From positions 1-64,000 of the forward strand of contig JASBUN010000046.1 of NCBI GenBank assembly GCA_030147845.1: 64,000 nucleotides of DNA, in the 5' to 3' direction. This document shows positions 19,561-31,828 of the stretch, piece after piece. The notes beneath the pieces were generated by a model that saw only the letters and a list, made by a program, of their open reading frames with translations, did no database searches and was not told where the DNA came from. Position numbers and translations under genes: made by a program. Positions within the stretch are counted from its first letter, which is position 1. Each line of letters begins with the position of its first letter. This DNA is from Gammaproteobacteria bacterium. Lineage in GTDB: Bacteria > Pseudomonadota > Gammaproteobacteria > JASBUN01.

Positions 19561-20832
19561 TTACTGTAACAGCTGTAATAGACGCTCCGGCAAGGCTGAG
19601 AGCAGCACATCTTCCTGCTCGGAGCTTTCGCGCAAACGCTTAAAACCGACGCTCCCGGTATCCAACTCAGCATCGCCCAGTATGATGGCGACCTGTGCGC
19701 CACTGCGGTCGGCGCGCTTGATCTGACTTTTGAAACTACCGCCACCGCAGCCGGTCTGTATGCGCAGGCGGTCATTGGCATCGCGCAAGCGCTCTACCAG
19801 CAGCAAACCTTCGCGCTCGGCACGCTCGCCGACCATAACGAGATAAGCATGGGGCGCAAAGTCCGGCTGCGGTGCGGCATCTTCCTGCAATAACGCCACC
19901 AGTCGCTCTAATCCCATGGCGAACCCCGCCGCTGCGGTCGGACGACCGCCCAACTGCTCCACCAGTCCGTCATAGCGGCCGCCTGCACACACCGTACCTT
20001 GCGCGCCGAGCTGATCAGTCACCCATTCGAAGACGGTATGACAGTAGTAATCGAGCCCACGTACCAAACGTGTATTCACGCTATAGTCGACACCGGCGGC
20101 ATCGAGCAGTTGTTTCAAACGCTGAAAGTGGCGCTGCGATTCATCACCGAGATATTGCGTAAGTCGCGGCGCCGCGTCGATCAACGACTGTAGATCAGGA
20201 TTCTTACTATCCAGCACGCGCAACGGATTGCTGTGCAAACGCCGGCGGCTATCCTCGTCCAATGCCTCCGGGCTGCGCAGAAAATACTCCACCAGCTCCG
20301 AACGATAAGCCGCGCGCTCTTCAGCCGTGCCAAGCGTGTTGATCTCGAGGCGCACATGCTTGAGTCCGATGACCGACCAAAACCGACGTGTCATTAGAAT
20401 CAGCTCGGCCTCAATGTCAGGGCCGGCCATGCCGAACGTTTCCACGCCAATCTGGTGAAATTGCCGGTAACGGCCTTTCTGTGGGCGCTCGTGACGGAAC
20501 ATGGGGCCGGCATACCAAAGACGCTGAATCTGATTGTGCAGCAGGCCATTCTCAATACCGGCGCGGACACAACCCGCCGTCCCTTCCGGGCGCAGCGTCA
20601 AATTGTCTCCATTGCGATCTTCGAAGGTATACATCTCCTTTTCGACGATGTCGGTCACCTCGCCGATAGAGCGCTTGAACAACTCGGTCTTTTCGACCAG
20701 CGGCAGGCGAATCTCGCGATAACCGTAGGCGCGTACGACATCGCGCACGCGGTCTTCCAGCCACTGCCAAAGCGGCGTTTGCTCCGGCGTAATGTCGTGC
20801 ATACCGCGAATGGCTTGAATACTTCTAGACAA
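19561..20832 (-). CDS. hisS: Histidyl-tRNA synthetase
   Basis: [14 protein letters not shown], class II motifs, [15 protein letters not shown]. Probable TTG start at 20832. Confidence 0.96.
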   Translation of the reverse strand: MSRSIQAIRGMHDITPEQTPLWQWLEDRVRDVVRAYGYREIRLPLVEKTELFKRSIGEVTDIVEKEMYTFEDRNGDNLTLRPEGTAGCVRAGIENGLLHNQIQRLWYAGPMFRHERPQKGRYRQFHQIGVETFGMAGPDIEAELILMTRRFWSVIGLKHVRLEINTLGTAEERAAYRSELVEYFLRSPEALDEDSRRRLHSNPLRVLDSKNPDLQSLIDAAPRLTQYLGDESQRHFQRLKQLLDAAGVDYSVNTRLVRGLDYYCHTVFEWVTDQLGAQGTVCAGGRYDGLVEQLGGRPTAAAGFAMGLERLVALLQEDAAPQPDFAPHAYLVMVGERAEREGLLLVERLRDANDRLRIQTGCGGGSFKSQIKRADRSGAQVAIILGDAELDTGSVGFKRLRESSEQEDVLLSALPERLLQLLQ

Positions 20833-20916
20833 TGGGCAGACTCTAAGTTTTGAAACAGAACGTATCGACCCGCGGGCCACCGACGGTGAGCGAGCGTGTG
20901 CCGAAAATCTACCGCA

Positions 20917-22062
20917 TCAGCCGCTCTGACCGACGCGCACGGTCAACGGTTGAACCGCATCACGGTGGCTCTCGCCGGCCGCCTTGCGGCGCTCGATCTC
21001 AGCGCGCACGGCTCGCTCCAGCTCATCCACCAATTGTGCGCTGGCCACCTTGTGGTGCGGTTTTCCGTCGATATACATGAGATTATTCGGCGTGCCGCCG
21101 GCTATACCGATGAGCGCTTCCTTGGCTTCGCCAGGGCCGTTTACCACGCAACCGATGACGGCCACATCCATCGGCTCAAGCACATCTTCCAAGCGCGCTT
21201 CCAAGGCGTTGACGGTAGCGATGACATCGAAATTCTGGCGCGAACACGACGGGCATGCGATCAAGTTGATGCCCTTATTGCGTACATGCAGCGCCTTGAG
21301 GATATCAAAACCGACTTTGACTTCTTCGACCGGGTCAGCCGCCAATGAGATACGGATGGTATCGCCGATACCGTCGGCCAGCAGCATGCCTAAACCGATC
21401 GCCGATTTTACCGCGCCGGCGCGTGCGCCGCCTGCCTCGGTGATGCCCAGATGTAGCGGCTGTTCGATTTGGCCGGCGAGCTGCCGGTACGCGGCGACCG
21501 TCATAAATACATCCGAGGCTTTCAGACTGACTTTGAAATTTTGAAAATCGAGCCGATCGAGCATCTCGATATGCCGCAACGCCGACTCCACCAACGCCTC
21601 CGGCGTCGGTTCACCGTATTTTTTCTGCAGGTCCTTTTCCAGCGAACCGGCGTTGACGCCGATACGGATCGGGATGTTGTGATCGCGCGCGCTGTCGACC
21701 ACGGCACGCACGCGGTCTTCGCGGCCGATATTACCGGGATTGATGCGCAGGCAATCGGCGCCCAATTCGGCCACGCGCAGGGCGATACGGTAATCAAAGT
21801 GGATATCGGACACCAGCGGCAGGGTCACTTGCCGGCGGATATCACCGAACGCCTCGGCCGCCTCCATGCTTGGCACCGATACACGCACGATGTCGGCGCC
21901 GGCGCGCTGCAAGGCCTGAATCTGATTGACCGTGGCGGCCACATCACAGGTTTCCGTATTAGTCATGCTCTGCACGGAAACCGGGGCATCGCCTCCTACG
22001 GCAACATTCCCGACCATGATCTGGCGCGATTTGCGTCGACGAATTGGCGATTCACGATGCAT
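20917..22062 (-). CDS. ispG: 4-hydroxy-3-methylbut-2-enyl diphosphate synthase IspG (GcpE)
   Basis: [47 protein letters not shown]. Confidence 0.96.
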   Translation of the reverse strand: MHRESPIRRRKSRQIMVGNVAVGGDAPVSVQSMTNTETCDVAATVNQIQALQRAGADIVRVSVPSMEAAEAFGDIRRQVTLPLVSDIHFDYRIALRVAELGADCLRINPGNIGREDRVRAVVDSARDHNIPIRIGVNAGSLEKDLQKKYGEPTPEALVESALRHIEMLDRLDFQNFKVSLKASDVFMTVAAYRQLAGQIEQPLHLGITEAGGARAGAVKSAIGLGMLLADGIGDTIRISLAADPVEEVKVGFDILKALHVRNKGINLIACPSCSRQNFDVIATVNALEARLEDVLEPMDVAVIGCVVNGPGEAKEALIGIAGGTPNNLMYIDGKPHHKVASAQLVDELERAVRAEIERRKAAGESHRDAVQPLTVRVGQSG

Positions 22063-22119
22063 GGCGAATTCCACCTATCCTGTTGAGTTGTACGTTCGCG
22101 AGTGACTGCTGTACGCCGT

Positions 22120-23067
22120 TCACCCGCCCACCTTGAAACGCGCCTTGCGGCCGTTACCATTGTAAGGCGACTGGTCGAACGGCTCACCATTGATCTGCAC
22201 CTCGACCGCCGGCGAATTGCCCAGCACCACCTGAAACGGCGCTTTACCGCTGACTTGTTCAACATCGCCGCTGCGGCCAAGTTTATAGACCAGCCGCTTG
22301 CCGGTCGCGTCGCGTACCTCAAGCCAGGAACTAGCGTTAAGACGCAGCGTCAAAACGTCCGCAGAACCGGCGGTCTTCGCCGCGCGAGCGCGGCCGGCGG
22401 TAGTCGCCGTTGCAGCAGCGGTAACACTCGCCGCCGCCGCCGGGCGCGGCGTTTCGCTCACCGCCGAAGCCGGTGCCTTGGCTACCTGATCGGGGCTGGT
22501 AGTCGCCGCCGCCGGAGCCACTGAGGCGGCGACCGCAGCGCCTGGGGCCTGCGCGGCCGGGGGCGCGTCTGCCACCGGTGGCGGAGCCGGCGGTAACGCC
22601 GCTACCGGTGTGTGTGATGGGGCCGCCGCCGGCGCGCCGCCGAGCTGGCCGAACAGTTCGTTGTTATACCACCAAATAGCCACCAGCCCGACCAGTACCA
22701 GGACGATCGCAGCAGTGGCATAACGCATACGCCGATCACCGCTACCGACCTGCCGGCGGCGATCGGTCGACACCAGCCGCTGGGGTGGCTCGACGCCGAC
22801 GTATTTGCCGTAGCCGTCTACCAGTTCATCACCAGGCAAGTTGAGCACGGCAGCGTAATTACGCAAATAACCGCGTACGAAAATCGGCGCCGGCAGTGCG
22901 TCATAGCGGTCTTCTTCCAACGCCGAAATGGTCTCGTGGCTGAGGCGCAACTGGTTGGCCACATCCTTGCGCGACAGTCCGAGTGTTTCGCGCGTTTGAC
23001 GCAACCGCTGACCTGGCGGATCGATCGCTCGTTCGGTGTCGATATCGGGTTCGGAATCACTACTCAT
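22120..23067 (-). CDS. rodZ: RodZ-like HTH membrane protein with DUF4115 C-terminal domain
   Basis: N-terminal HTH LRQTRETLGLSRKDVANQLRLSHETISALE, one TM helix, Ala/Pro-rich linker, C-terminal LNASSWLEVRDATGKRLVY. Confidence 0.88.
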   Translation of the reverse strand: MSSDSEPDIDTERAIDPPGQRLRQTRETLGLSRKDVANQLRLSHETISALEEDRYDALPAPIFVRGYLRNYAAVLNLPGDELVDGYGKYVGVEPPQRLVSTDRRRQVGSGDRRMRYATAAIVLVLVGLVAIWWYNNELFGQLGGAPAAAPSHTPVAALPPAPPPVADAPPAAQAPGAAVAASVAPAAATTSPDQVAKAPASAVSETPRPAAAASVTAAATATTAGRARAAKTAGSADVLTLRLNASSWLEVRDATGKRLVYKLGRSGDVEQVSGKAPFQVVLGNSPAVEVQINGEPFDQSPYNGNGRKARFKVGG

Positions 23068-23818
23068 GCGACTGCATATCCAAAAGCTGGCGGGTTTCGT
23101 CAGAGTCGGGAAATTTCGCCTTCAGGCGCAGGGCATAACTCGACGCCGTGTTGCGGTCGCCGAGCTTGTTTTCAACCCTTATTCCCAACCACAAACTAGC
23201 CGCGGTCTGCGGACCGACCTCAGCATAGCGCTCCAAATAGGCGCGCGCCGGCAGGTAGCGCTGGCGTTGATAACTGAGTTCGGCCATGCGCAATAGCGCC
23301 GGCGCGAAATTCGGATCGCGGCGCAAGGCGGCGCGAAAATATTTCTCGGCCTTGTCCAGTTTATGTTCACGCAAGGCACACATACCCGCATTGGAGTAGG
23401 CCACCTCCGGACGATCATACAGCGGGTTACTATAGGCCATTCGGAATTGCTGTTCGGATTCCTTGATGCGCTTGCGTTCGCACAAAAAAACGCCATAACT
23501 GTTATGTGCAAGCGGATCATTGGGTGACAAGCGCAGCGCTTCATGGAAATGTTCTTCGGCCTTTTCGTAGTTACCCAGCCGCCAATACAGTACGGCGATG
23601 GTGCTATGAGCGGGGGCGTAATTCGAGTCTGCAGACAAAGCGCGCTGCAACTTCACCATTGCCTGGGAATAGTTTCCGTCCTGAATATAGGCTTTGCCGA
23701 GGTCAACGTTAATGCGCACAAGATTGCTTGCATTTTCTTCACGCGTACTCTGCGCCGAACACGCAAACAACAGCGGCAACAACAACGTCAGTAGTAGCGG
23801 CACACGGAGCCGTTTCAC
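23060..23818 (-). CDS. pilW: Type IV pilus biogenesis/stability protein PilW (PilF), TPR lipoprotein
   Basis: Lipoprotein signal [12 protein letters not shown], TPRs, [21 protein letters not shown]; between rlmN and rodZ. Confidence 0.92.
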   Translation of the reverse strand: MKRLRVPLLLTLLLPLLFACSAQSTREENASNLVRINVDLGKAYIQDGNYSQAMVKLQRALSADSNYAPAHSTIAVLYWRLGNYEKAEEHFHEALRLSPNDPLAHNSYGVFLCERKRIKESEQQFRMAYSNPLYDRPEVAYSNAGMCALREHKLDKAEKYFRAALRRDPNFAPALLRMAELSYQRQRYLPARAYLERYAEVGPQTAASLWLGIRVENKLGDRNTASSYALRLKAKFPDSDETRQLLDMQSHE

Positions 23819-24972
23819 AGCGACGTCCCTGCTATCTGAATTTCCAGCGCGTGGCGGTGTTTCTCCTGGCGACGGGTGCGATCATTCACCTCCCCCACCA
23901 GCTGCCCGCAGGCGGCAGCGATATCGTCGCCGCGCGTCTTGCGCGTCATGGTAGTCAATCCTCCTGCCTGCAGGATGCCGCGAAAGCGGTCGATCGCCTT
24001 GTCACTGGAACGCCGCCAACGAGTCCCGGGAAACGGGTTGAACGGAATCAGATTGACCTTGGACGGTACACTACGCAACAAACTCAGTAACTCACGCGCG
24101 TGTTCTTCGTGATCGTTGATGCCATCGAGCATGACATACTCGAAGGTAATCCGACCGTGAGGAGCATCTTTAATGTAGCGCCGGCAGGCCGCCAACAACG
24201 GCGCGATCGGGTACTTTTTGTTGAGCGGCACCAATTGGTCGCGCAAAGCGTCGTTAGGCGCGTGCAGCGACACCGCCAAGCTCACGCCGCTGACCTCGCG
24301 CAGCCGATCAATACCCGGCACCACACCTGCCGTACTCAAGGTAACCCGACGACGCGATATGCCGAAGGCCAGATCCTCCATCATGAGGTCCATAGCGTCG
24401 ACGACATTGTCAAAATTCATCAATGGCTCGCCCATGCCCATCATAACGACGTTGGTAATCAGGCGGTCACCGCGATTCCGCGGCAATCCCAACGCGCGCG
24501 CCGCAAACAGCACTTGCCCGATAATCTCGGCGCTGGTGAGATTACGGTTAAAACCCTGTGTGGCGGTGGAACAGAACGTGCAGTTGAGCGTACAACCGAC
24601 TTGGCTGGAAACGCACAAGGTGCCGCGATCCCCATCGGGAATAAACACGGTCTCAATGGAGTTGCCGCACGACATGCGCAACACCCATTTGCGCGTACCG
24701 TCGCTCGACGGCTGATCCAGCACTAACTCCGGCAAACGTATCTCGGCAATCTCGGCCAGTCGCGCCCGAAACGCCTTGCTGAGGTTGGTCATCGCCTGGA
24801 AATCCACCACACCTTCGTGATAGATCCAGCGCATTACCTGTGACACACGAAATGGCTTCTCGCCCAGCTCGGCGAAAAAGGTTTCCAACCGGCTGCGTGT
24901 CAGGCCGAGCAGGTTGATGATGCCGCCCTCGGCAGCGCCGCCATTTTTAGCGTGTGCGTGCACAAATCTCAT
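23815..24972 (-). CDS. rlmN: 23S rRNA/tRNA adenine-C2 methyltransferase RlmN
   Basis: [20 protein letters not shown] radical SAM motif; [36 protein letters not shown]. Start [11 protein letters not shown] proposed at 24972. Confidence 0.96.
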   Translation of the reverse strand: MRFVHAHAKNGGAAEGGIINLLGLTRSRLETFFAELGEKPFRVSQVMRWIYHEGVVDFQAMTNLSKAFRARLAEIAEIRLPELVLDQPSSDGTRKWVLRMSCGNSIETVFIPDGDRGTLCVSSQVGCTLNCTFCSTATQGFNRNLTSAEIIGQVLFAARALGLPRNRGDRLITNVVMMGMGEPLMNFDNVVDAMDLMMEDLAFGISRRRVTLSTAGVVPGIDRLREVSGVSLAVSLHAPNDALRDQLVPLNKKYPIAPLLAACRRYIKDAPHGRITFEYVMLDGINDHEEHARELLSLLRSVPSKVNLIPFNPFPGTRWRRSSDKAIDRFRGILQAGGLTTMTRKTRGDDIAAACGQLVGEVNDRTRRQEKHRHALEIQIAGTSL

Positions 24973-25378
24973 CTTCACGAAAGAAAAAAGCGATTTCGAC
25001 CTTAGCCGTATCGGGGCCGTCCGAACCGTGCACCGCGTTCTCATCCACAGTGTCGGCGAAATCGGCGCGGATTGTGCCCGGCGCGGCGTCCTTCGGATTG
25101 GTAGCGCCCATCAACTGACGATGCCTGGCGACCGCCTGCTCGCCTTCCAGCACCTGCACCAGCACCGGACCGGAGGTCATGAACTGCACCAAGTCACGGA
25201 AAAACGGCCGCTCACGGTGGACTGCATAGAAATCTTCGGCCTGTTCGCGGCGCAACTGCAACATCTTGGCGGCGACAATATGCAAACCGCCCGACTCAAA
25301 GCGGCGGTAGATTTCGCCAATCACGTTCTTGGCCACGGCATCCGGTTTAATGATGGAGAGTGTACGCTCGCTAGCCAT
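24947..25378 (-). CDS. ndk: Nucleoside diphosphate kinase
   Basis: [25 protein letters not shown] ... [21 protein letters not shown]. Confidence 0.97.
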   Translation of the reverse strand: MASERTLSIIKPDAVAKNVIGEIYRRFESGGLHIVAAKMLQLRREQAEDFYAVHRERPFFRDLVQFMTSGPVLVQVLEGEQAVARHRQLMGATNPKDAAPGTIRADFADTVDENAVHGSDGPDTAKVEIAFFFREDEICARTR

Positions 25379-25417
25379 TTCCAACCTCTATCATTGCAGC
25401 TTTAATTTTCAGATTAC

Positions 25418-25453
25418 AAAAAGCACGTAAACCCGCGATGCTACGCGGGTTTA
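25418..25453 (-). terminator. Probable intrinsic terminator downstream of iscX
   Basis: On - strand TAAACCCGCG-TAGCAT-CGCGGGTTTA (perfect 10-bp stem), followed 6 nt later by TTTTT. Confidence 0.7.
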
Positions 25454-25516
25454 GGATAGTCTACCCCTGCCCCGACAACGAGGCAATCACCGTCCGCCGC
25501 GCGCGCCTGGCGCGGC

Positions 25517-25717
25517 TCAATCGCGTTCCTCGATCCAGGCCATCTGAATCGCCTCAAGGATCTTCTCACCCGAGCGCTCCGGGTCATCGTCAAACTCATC
25601 CAGCTCACATATCCAGCGATGCAAATCCGTGAAACGCACGTAGCGCGGGTCATCATCGGCGTGAGCGTCGTCCAGCGCGATCGCAATCTCGAGCGTATCG
25701 GTCCACTTCAGACCCAT
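25517..25717 (-). CDS. iscX: Fe-S assembly protein IscX
   Basis: [64 protein letters not shown]. Confidence 0.95.
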   Translation of the reverse strand: MGLKWTDTLEIAIALDDAHADDDPRYVRFTDLHRWICELDEFDDDPERSGEKILEAIQMAWIEERD

Positions 25718-25870
25718 CGGTATCTCCTCAGAAACCGTTGAAAAATCCTAGGATAACGACGTGCAGCGTAGAAACAGGGCGCATCCGGCATGTGAGTCAG
25801 CCGCTCAACCCGGCTCTGCCGCCATTTTCCGCCTCGCCTACTGGCTGCGGCAAGCCTGCTCGATCGACCG

Positions 25871-26209
25871 CTAGTGATTCTCCGACACCATATTGATGGT
25901 GTATTTCGGCAGTTCGATCACCAGGTCGGCATCGCCGACCACGGTCTGACAACTGAGACGCGAGTCCGGCTCCAGCCCCCAGGCTTTGTCGAGTAAGTCG
26001 TCCTCGTCTTCCGAATTCTCGTTGAGCGACTCCATGCCCTCGCGAACATATACGTGACAGGTCGTACAGGCGCAGGATTTCTCACACGCATGCTCGATAT
26101 CGATACCATGCGCCAAAGCGGCATCGCAAACGCTTATGCCCGGCTCGACTTCGATGACCGCGCCCTCGGGACAGATTTCCTCGTGAGGCAGAAAAATAAT
26201 TTGCGGCAT
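25871..26209 (-). CDS. fdx: ISC system [2Fe-2S] ferredoxin
   Basis: MPQIIFLPHEEICPEGAVIE...HACEKSCACTTCHVYVREG...LDKAWGLEPDSRLSCQTVV. Confidence 0.96.
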   Translation of the reverse strand: MPQIIFLPHEEICPEGAVIEVEPGISVCDAALAHGIDIEHACEKSCACTTCHVYVREGMESLNENSEDEDDLLDKAWGLEPDSRLSCQTVVGDADLVIELPKYTINMVSENH

Positions 26210-26254
26210 TAAGACATACCTCAGCTACGGCGGGCTACTGCCACGCTCAAAGTT

Positions 26255-28129
26255 CTACTCGAATTCCTGCACTTTCCGGCCCGTCATGGCGGCCTGGATA
26301 TTACGGTTCATACGTCGTTCCACATAGCCGGCACACGATTTTTCCAGCGCCAACATGGCCTGTTTGATGCCCTGCACATTTCCGCTACGACGTTTTTCGG
26401 CCAGATCGGCCATGGCGTGGTCGATGACGGCTCGCTCATCCGACGACAGCAACTGCTGGCCATCAGTCGATAAGGCGGCGGTCAGTGCTTCCATGACGCG
26501 ATCCGCCTCAACCTGCTGCTCGCGTAGACGCCGAGCCTGCATGTCTTCATCGGCATGAGCCATCGAATCGCGCAGCATCTGTTCTATTTCCCCGTCGGTC
26601 AGACCATACGACGGTTTAACCTCGATACTGGCATGGACGCCGCTGGCCTGCTCAGTGGCGCTGACACTGAGCAGGCCGTCGGCATCCACCTGAAACGTCA
26701 CCCGCACTCGCGCCGCGCCGGCGACCATGGCAGGAATCTCGCGCAAGGCAAAACGCGCCAGCGAGCGACAGGCATCGACCGTTTCCCGCTCGCCCTGAAG
26801 TACATGGATAGTCATAGCGGTCTGGCCATCCTTATAGGTGGTGAATTCCTGCGCGCGCGCCACCGGGATGGTGGTATTGCGCGGAATCAGCTTTTCCACC
26901 AAGCCGCCCATGGTCTCCAGTCCGAGCGACAACGGAATCACGTCCAACAACAGCATGCCGTCTCCAGCTTTGTTGCCCGCCAAGACGTCGGCCTGCAACG
27001 CCGCACCAATGGCGACAACGCGATCCGGATCGATCTCGACCAACGGTAAACGACCGAGAAATTCACCGACCTTTTCCCGCACGCGCGGCACGCGCGTCGA
27101 TCCACCGACCATAACCACATCCAAAATTTCATCGACACTCACGCCGGCATCGCGCAACGCACGGCGGCATGGGCTGAGGGTGCGCTTGATCAGCGGGTCA
27201 ATAATTTCGTTGAATCGGTCCCGCGACAGCACACCTTGCCAACGACTACCGTCCATCCGCTGCACCGACAAGGGCACCTCGTCGACCGCGGTCAGCGCCT
27301 CTTTGGCAGCGCGCGCATCGTGCAACAGGCGGCGCATCTGTGCGTGATCGGAATCCTCGGCGATATCGGCTTGCGCCATGATCCACTGCGCGATTGCACG
27401 ATCCATATCGTCGCCGCCGAGGGCACTATCGCCGGCCGTCGCCAAAACCTCAAACACGCCGCGCGTGAGGCGCAAAATGGATATATCAAACGTACCGCCG
27501 CCTAGATCGTAGACCGCAATCACGCCTTCTGAGCCACGATCAAGTCCATACGCCAACGCCGCGGCTGTGGGCTCATTCAACAGACGCAACACATTGAGAC
27601 CGGCCAGCCGCGCGGCGTCCTTGGTGGCCTGGCGCTGGGCATCATCGAAATAGGCCGGCACCGTAATGACCACGCCGGTCAGTTCACCGCCCAGACCAGC
27701 CTCGGCGCGCCGACGCAAAACCGTCAATATTTCGGCCGATACCTCGACCGCAGTAACCTCCCCCGCAGCGGTGCACAGGCGTGGTACGGCGGCGTCACCG
27801 TCGACGAACTCGTAGGGCAAGCGTGTACCGAGGCGCTGTATGTCAGCGATGCCCCGACCCATGAGTCGTTTGATCGAAGCGATGGTATTAAGCGGATCGA
27901 CCGCGCCGGCGGCATCGGCCGCATAGCCGACCACCGGTGCGCGATCAGCCGAATAGCGCACCACCGACGGCAGCAGATGGCGGCCTTGCTCATCGGCCAG
28001 CGTCTGCACCTGCCCGCTACGCACGGTAGCCACCAGTGAATTGGTTGTACCCAGATCAATACCCGCGGCCAATCGATGCTGATGCGGTAGCGTCGATCGA
28101 CCGGGCTCGGAAATTTGCAATAAGGCCAT
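26255..28129 (-). CDS. hscA: Fe-S assembly chaperone HscA (DnaK family)
   Basis: [38 protein letters not shown]; between fdx and hscB. Confidence 0.97.
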   Translation of the reverse strand: MALLQISEPGRSTLPHQHRLAAGIDLGTTNSLVATVRSGQVQTLADEQGRHLLPSVVRYSADRAPVVGYAADAAGAVDPLNTIASIKRLMGRGIADIQRLGTRLPYEFVDGDAAVPRLCTAAGEVTAVEVSAEILTVLRRRAEAGLGGELTGVVITVPAYFDDAQRQATKDAARLAGLNVLRLLNEPTAAALAYGLDRGSEGVIAVYDLGGGTFDISILRLTRGVFEVLATAGDSALGGDDMDRAIAQWIMAQADIAEDSDHAQMRRLLHDARAAKEALTAVDEVPLSVQRMDGSRWQGVLSRDRFNEIIDPLIKRTLSPCRRALRDAGVSVDEILDVVMVGGSTRVPRVREKVGEFLGRLPLVEIDPDRVVAIGAALQADVLAGNKAGDGMLLLDVIPLSLGLETMGGLVEKLIPRNTTIPVARAQEFTTYKDGQTAMTIHVLQGERETVDACRSLARFALREIPAMVAGAARVRVTFQVDADGLLSVSATEQASGVHASIEVKPSYGLTDGEIEQMLRDSMAHADEDMQARRLREQQVEADRVMEALTAALSTDGQQLLSSDERAVIDHAMADLAEKRRSGNVQGIKQAMLALEKSCAGYVERRMNRNIQAAMTGRKVQEFE

Positions 28130-28274
28130 GATCAGTCAGTGCGTTGTAAAACAAATGGGAACGGGATCGGGCGCACAATCCAGGCAACGTTACTGGAGCA
28201 AGAAATCGATACGGCGGTCTACGCATACCTCGCGGCCCGCGTTGGTTAGCGAAACCCACACACGCTACCCCCAG

Positions 28275-28580
28275 CGTCCTGTCGGGCTCGGGAGGAACCT
28301 ACTGAGAAGAAGCCATTTGCGCCGGAACGTCCGATCCTTCTCGTCAAACAGCGACGCTCGATGTCCTCAAACAGTCAGGTGCTTCGCCTCAGACCAGCGC
28401 CCCTCGTTACGATCGTCTAACGGGTTGTTGAAAAGCCATCGGGCAGCGCCATGCGGCGTTGGGAAACGGCTCAAAATGCTCATTTACTGACATGTAAACT
28501 GCGCTTTCCCGCCGTTTTCCGCCTTGTCTGGCATCCACCAGAGACTTTTTCAACAACCTGCTAAGTCGCATGGAAGGCGC
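28275..28580. mobile_element. Family-2 palindromic MITE-like element, long type, interrupted by a family-1 insertion (segments 28275..28420 and 28565..28580)
   Basis: Left end CGTCCTGTCGGGCTCGG; shared core CCGATCCTTCTCGTC; CCCTCGTTACGATCGTCTAA resumes after the inserted element as CTAAGTCGCATGG...GCGC, then CTAG. About 162 bp once the insertion is removed. Confidence 0.65.
28421..28560. mobile_element. Family-1 MITE-like element (140 bp) with direct CTAA flanks
   Basis: CTAA(28417-28420)-CGGGTTGTTGAAAAG...CTTTTTCAACAACCTG-CTAA(28561-28564). Confidence 0.85.
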
Positions 28581-29129
28581 CTAGCGCTCATCCTCCAACT
28601 CAGCTTCGAGTTCTTGCGCCTCGTGGCGCAATTTGTATAGAAACTGCATGCGGCGCACCAAATCCTTGGCTTGAGCCAGTGCGGCGGCGTCAGTTTCCAG
28701 CAAGCGCGACGCCAGCTGCTCGGTCATGACGCGGATATCGGTACCCACGCCGTCGAGAATACGACCCACTTGGTCGAGCGGGTCGGTCGTCGCGCGCACC
28801 TCACTCAGTGCTTCGCGACGCTCCATTTGCGCCATCAAAAATTCCGTATCGACAACGGTATCCTGCTCGTCATTCCATTCGAGACCGCGCAGCGACAACA
28901 GATAGATTGCCCGCCGTAGCGGATCTTTCAAAACTTGGTATGCCTCATTGACCTGTGCAGCGCGCTGCAACGCGAGCCGTCGCTCCTGATCTGGAGCGCT
29001 GGCAAAACGATCCGGGTGCGTGGCCTGCTGAAGCTCGCGGTAGCGCGCACTCAACAAACCCTGCTCCACAGAAAAACTGGTGGGCAGGGCAAACAGCTCA
29101 AAATGATTGGACGACAAATCCGAGGGCAT
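28581..29129 (-). CDS. hscB: Fe-S assembly co-chaperone HscB
   Basis: NHFELFALPTSFSVEQGLLSARYRELQQATHPDRFASAPDQERRLALQ J-domain with HPD. Confidence 0.96.
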   Translation of the reverse strand: MPSDLSSNHFELFALPTSFSVEQGLLSARYRELQQATHPDRFASAPDQERRLALQRAAQVNEAYQVLKDPLRRAIYLLSLRGLEWNDEQDTVVDTEFLMAQMERREALSEVRATTDPLDQVGRILDGVGTDIRVMTEQLASRLLETDAAALAQAKDLVRRMQFLYKLRHEAQELEAELEDER

Positions 29130-29154
29130 GGAACCGCGCCGGCTTCAGACTGGC

Positions 29155-29478
29155 TTAGACATTAAAGCTCTCACCACAACCACAGGAATCTTTGACGTTG
29201 GGATTATTGAACCGAAATCCCTCGTTTAAGCCTTCGCGAGTGTAGTCGAGCTCCGTGCCCTCCAGGTACACAAGGCTTTTCGGATCGACCAGTACCTTCA
29301 CGCCATGCTCTTCGAAGACATTGTCGTTGGCGTCGACTTCGTCGGCGAACTCGATCACGTATGCCATACCCGAACAGCCCGACGTGCGGACACCAAGACG
29401 TAAACCGACGCCCGTACCACGATTGGCCAGGAAGGTCTTGACCCGGTCCGCTGCAGCTTGTGTCAATGTAATCGCCAT
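29155..29478 (-). CDS. iscA: Fe-S assembly protein IscA
   Basis: [22 protein letters not shown] ... [16 protein letters not shown]. Confidence 0.97.
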   Translation of the reverse strand: MAITLTQAAADRVKTFLANRGTGVGLRLGVRTSGCSGMAYVIEFADEVDANDNVFEEHGVKVLVDPKSLVYLEGTELDYTREGLNEGFRFNNPNVKDSCGCGESFNV

Positions 29479-29510
29479 ATGTACATCCTACCTTCGGACA
29501 TGTAGTCCGA

Positions 29511-29921
29511 TTAAGCGGTTTTCTTTTCTTCGCCGGCACCGGCGGCATGATTCTTCGAGTAGTCCTCGATTGCCGCTTTAATTGCATCTTCGGCCAGCAC
29601 TGAACAGTGGATTTTGACCGGCGGAAGCTCCAGCTCCTCGGCGATCTGCGTATTCTTGATTTGCCCAGCCTCAGCAAGCGTCTTGCCCTTGACCCACTCG
29701 GTCAGCAACGAGCTGGAAGCGATCGCGGAACCGCAACCGTAGGTTTTAAAGCGTGCGTCTTCGATGACGCCTTGCTCATTGACCTTGATTTGGAGTTTCA
29801 TAACATCGCCGCAAGCCGGTGCGCCAACCATGCCTGTACCTACAGTCACGTCATTTTTATCAAACGAACCGACATTACGCGGATTTTCGTAGTGATCGAG
29901 CACCTTGTCGCTATAAGCCAT
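29511..29921 (-). CDS. iscU: Fe-S scaffold IscU
   Basis: MAYSDKVLDHYENPRNVGSFDK ... GAPACGDVMKLQIKV ... LPPVKIHCSVLAEDAIKAAI. Confidence 0.98.
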   Translation of the reverse strand: MAYSDKVLDHYENPRNVGSFDKNDVTVGTGMVGAPACGDVMKLQIKVNEQGVIEDARFKTYGCGSAIASSSLLTEWVKGKTLAEAGQIKNTQIAEELELPPVKIHCSVLAEDAIKAAIEDYSKNHAAGAGEEKKTA

Positions 29922-29969
29922 TTTATTAATCTCCTGATTAGACTTTGAACTACTTCTATGTACGATCGT

Positions 29970-31220
29970 TCAGTGCGCCGCCCATTGGACCTTGGACAGG
30001 TCGACGCCATCCTGGAACATTTCCCACAACGGCGACAGTTCGCGCAGCTTTTCCACTTGCGTACGCATCAAGTCAATCGTGTAGTCAATTTCATCGGCGG
30101 TCGTAAAACGGCCGATGGTAAAACGAATTGAACTGTGCGCAAGTTCGTCATTACGACCGAGCGCACGCAGCACATAAGACGGCTCCAAGCTCGACGAGGT
30201 ACAGGCGGAGCCGGACGAGACGGCCAGATCTTTGACCGCCATAATCAGCGATTCGCCTTCGACGAAGTTGAAACTGACGTTCAGGTTACCCGCTACGCGC
30301 CGCTCTAGATCGCCGTTCAGATAGACCTCATCCATAGCCTTGAGGCCATCCCACAAACGCTGGCGCAACATCAACACGCGTTCGTTCTCCGACGCCATCT
30401 CAGCCTTGGCAATACGAAATGCCTCGCCCATACCAACGAGCTGATGTGTGGCCAGCGTGCCCGAACGCATTCCGCGTTCATGCCCGCCACCGTGCATCTG
30501 AGCTTCCAAACGTACACGCGGTTTACGCCGAACATAGAGCGCGCCAATACCTTTAGGGCCGTAAATTTTGTGCGCCGAGAACGACATCAGATCGACTTTC
30601 AGTTGCTCGAGGTCGATCGGAACCTTGCCGGCACTCTGTGCCGCGTCGACATGAAACAATATGCCGCGCGCACGGGTCATTTCGCCAATGGCGCCGATGT
30701 CCTGTATGACACCGATCTCGTTGTTGACGTGCATAAGCGACACCAATACCGTGTCGTCACGCAATGCCGCCGACAATTCATCCAGGTCAATCAGGCCGTT
30801 GGCCTGCGGGTCCAGATAGGTGACTTCAAAACCTTCGCGCTCGAGCTGACGGCAAGTATCCAGCACGGCCTTATGTTCGGTTTTACAGGTGACAATGTGC
30901 TTGCCTTTCTTTTGATAGAAATGCGCCACGCCCTTGATCGCCAAATTGTCCGATTCGGTTGCACCGGAGGTCCAGACAATTTCTTTCGGATTAGCGTTGA
31001 CCAACGCCGCGACGTCTGCGCGCGCCTGCTCCGCCGCCGCCTCGGCCTGCCAACCAAAGGCGTGCGAACGCGAAGCGGGGTTGCCAAAGTTGCCGTCCCG
31101 GGTCAGGAACGCACACATTTTCTCCGCCACGCGCGGATCCACCGGCGTCGTCGCCGAGTAATCCAAATATACAGGTACTTGCAAATCGCTCACATTCACT
31201 ACCTCTGTTACCAAACTCAA
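29970..31220 (-). CDS. iscS: Cysteine desulfurase IscS
   Basis: [65 protein letters not shown]. Confidence 0.98.
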   Translation of the reverse strand: MSLVTEVVNVSDLQVPVYLDYSATTPVDPRVAEKMCAFLTRDGNFGNPASRSHAFGWQAEAAAEQARADVAALVNANPKEIVWTSGATESDNLAIKGVAHFYQKKGKHIVTCKTEHKAVLDTCRQLEREGFEVTYLDPQANGLIDLDELSAALRDDTVLVSLMHVNNEIGVIQDIGAIGEMTRARGILFHVDAAQSAGKVPIDLEQLKVDLMSFSAHKIYGPKGIGALYVRRKPRVRLEAQMHGGGHERGMRSGTLATHQLVGMGEAFRIAKAEMASENERVLMLRQRLWDGLKAMDEVYLNGDLERRVAGNLNVSFNFVEGESLIMAVKDLAVSSGSACTSSSLEPSYVLRALGRNDELAHSSIRFTIGRFTTADEIDYTIDLMRTQVEKLRELSPLWEMFQDGVDLSKVQWAAH

Positions 31221-31282
31221 TCAATCCACGCCCCGGTCAACAGCACTACGACGTCGTCACGCACATGCGCGCGGCAATGCGC

Positions 31283-31780
31283 TCACATAGTGGCGCGGCT
31301 AGCCGGCGGCTTGGCGCTCAATTTTACCGCCTTCTGACCGTTGCTCTTCAAGTCCTGGCGTACCGCTACCTCACGCACACACTCACTCTCCATGAGTGCT
31401 CCGAGACTGATGTTGCTCAAAAATTCATAAATCTGGTCGCTGAGGTTGGCCCACAGTTCATGCGTCAAACAACGCTCATCATCCTGACAGTTGCTCAATC
31501 CGCCGCAACGTGTGGTATCTACTTTCTCGTCCACGGCGGTAATGACGTCGGCCACCGCAATCTCCGTCGATTGCCGACTGAGCGAATAGCCGCCGCCGGG
31601 GCCGCGCGTGCTCTTGACCAAACCGGTACGACGCAACTTGGTGAACAACTGCTCCAGGTAGGACAAGGAAATACCCTGGCGCTCAGAGATGTCCGCCAGC
31701 GAGATCGGACCGTCCTGATAATGCAGGGCCAAATCCAGCATGGCGGTAACCGCATAGCGGCCTTTGGTTGTCAGTCTCAT
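31283..31780 (-). CDS. iscR: Fe-S cluster transcriptional regulator IscR (Rrf2 family)
   Basis: [32 protein letters not shown]; three-Cys cluster region [22 protein letters not shown]. Start at 31780. Confidence 0.96.
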   Translation of the reverse strand: MRLTTKGRYAVTAMLDLALHYQDGPISLADISERQGISLSYLEQLFTKLRRTGLVKSTRGPGGGYSLSRQSTEIAVADVITAVDEKVDTTRCGGLSNCQDDERCLTHELWANLSDQIYEFLSNISLGALMESECVREVAVRQDLKSNGQKAVKLSAKPPASRATM

Positions 31781-31828
31781 TGCAATGTCCCAGTAGGAAT
31801 TAGATAATGACGATATACGCATTAAGCC

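Noticed and set aside
30444-31337. 297-aa + strand ORF
   Set aside because: Antisense to iscS; composition typical of high-GC shadow frames.
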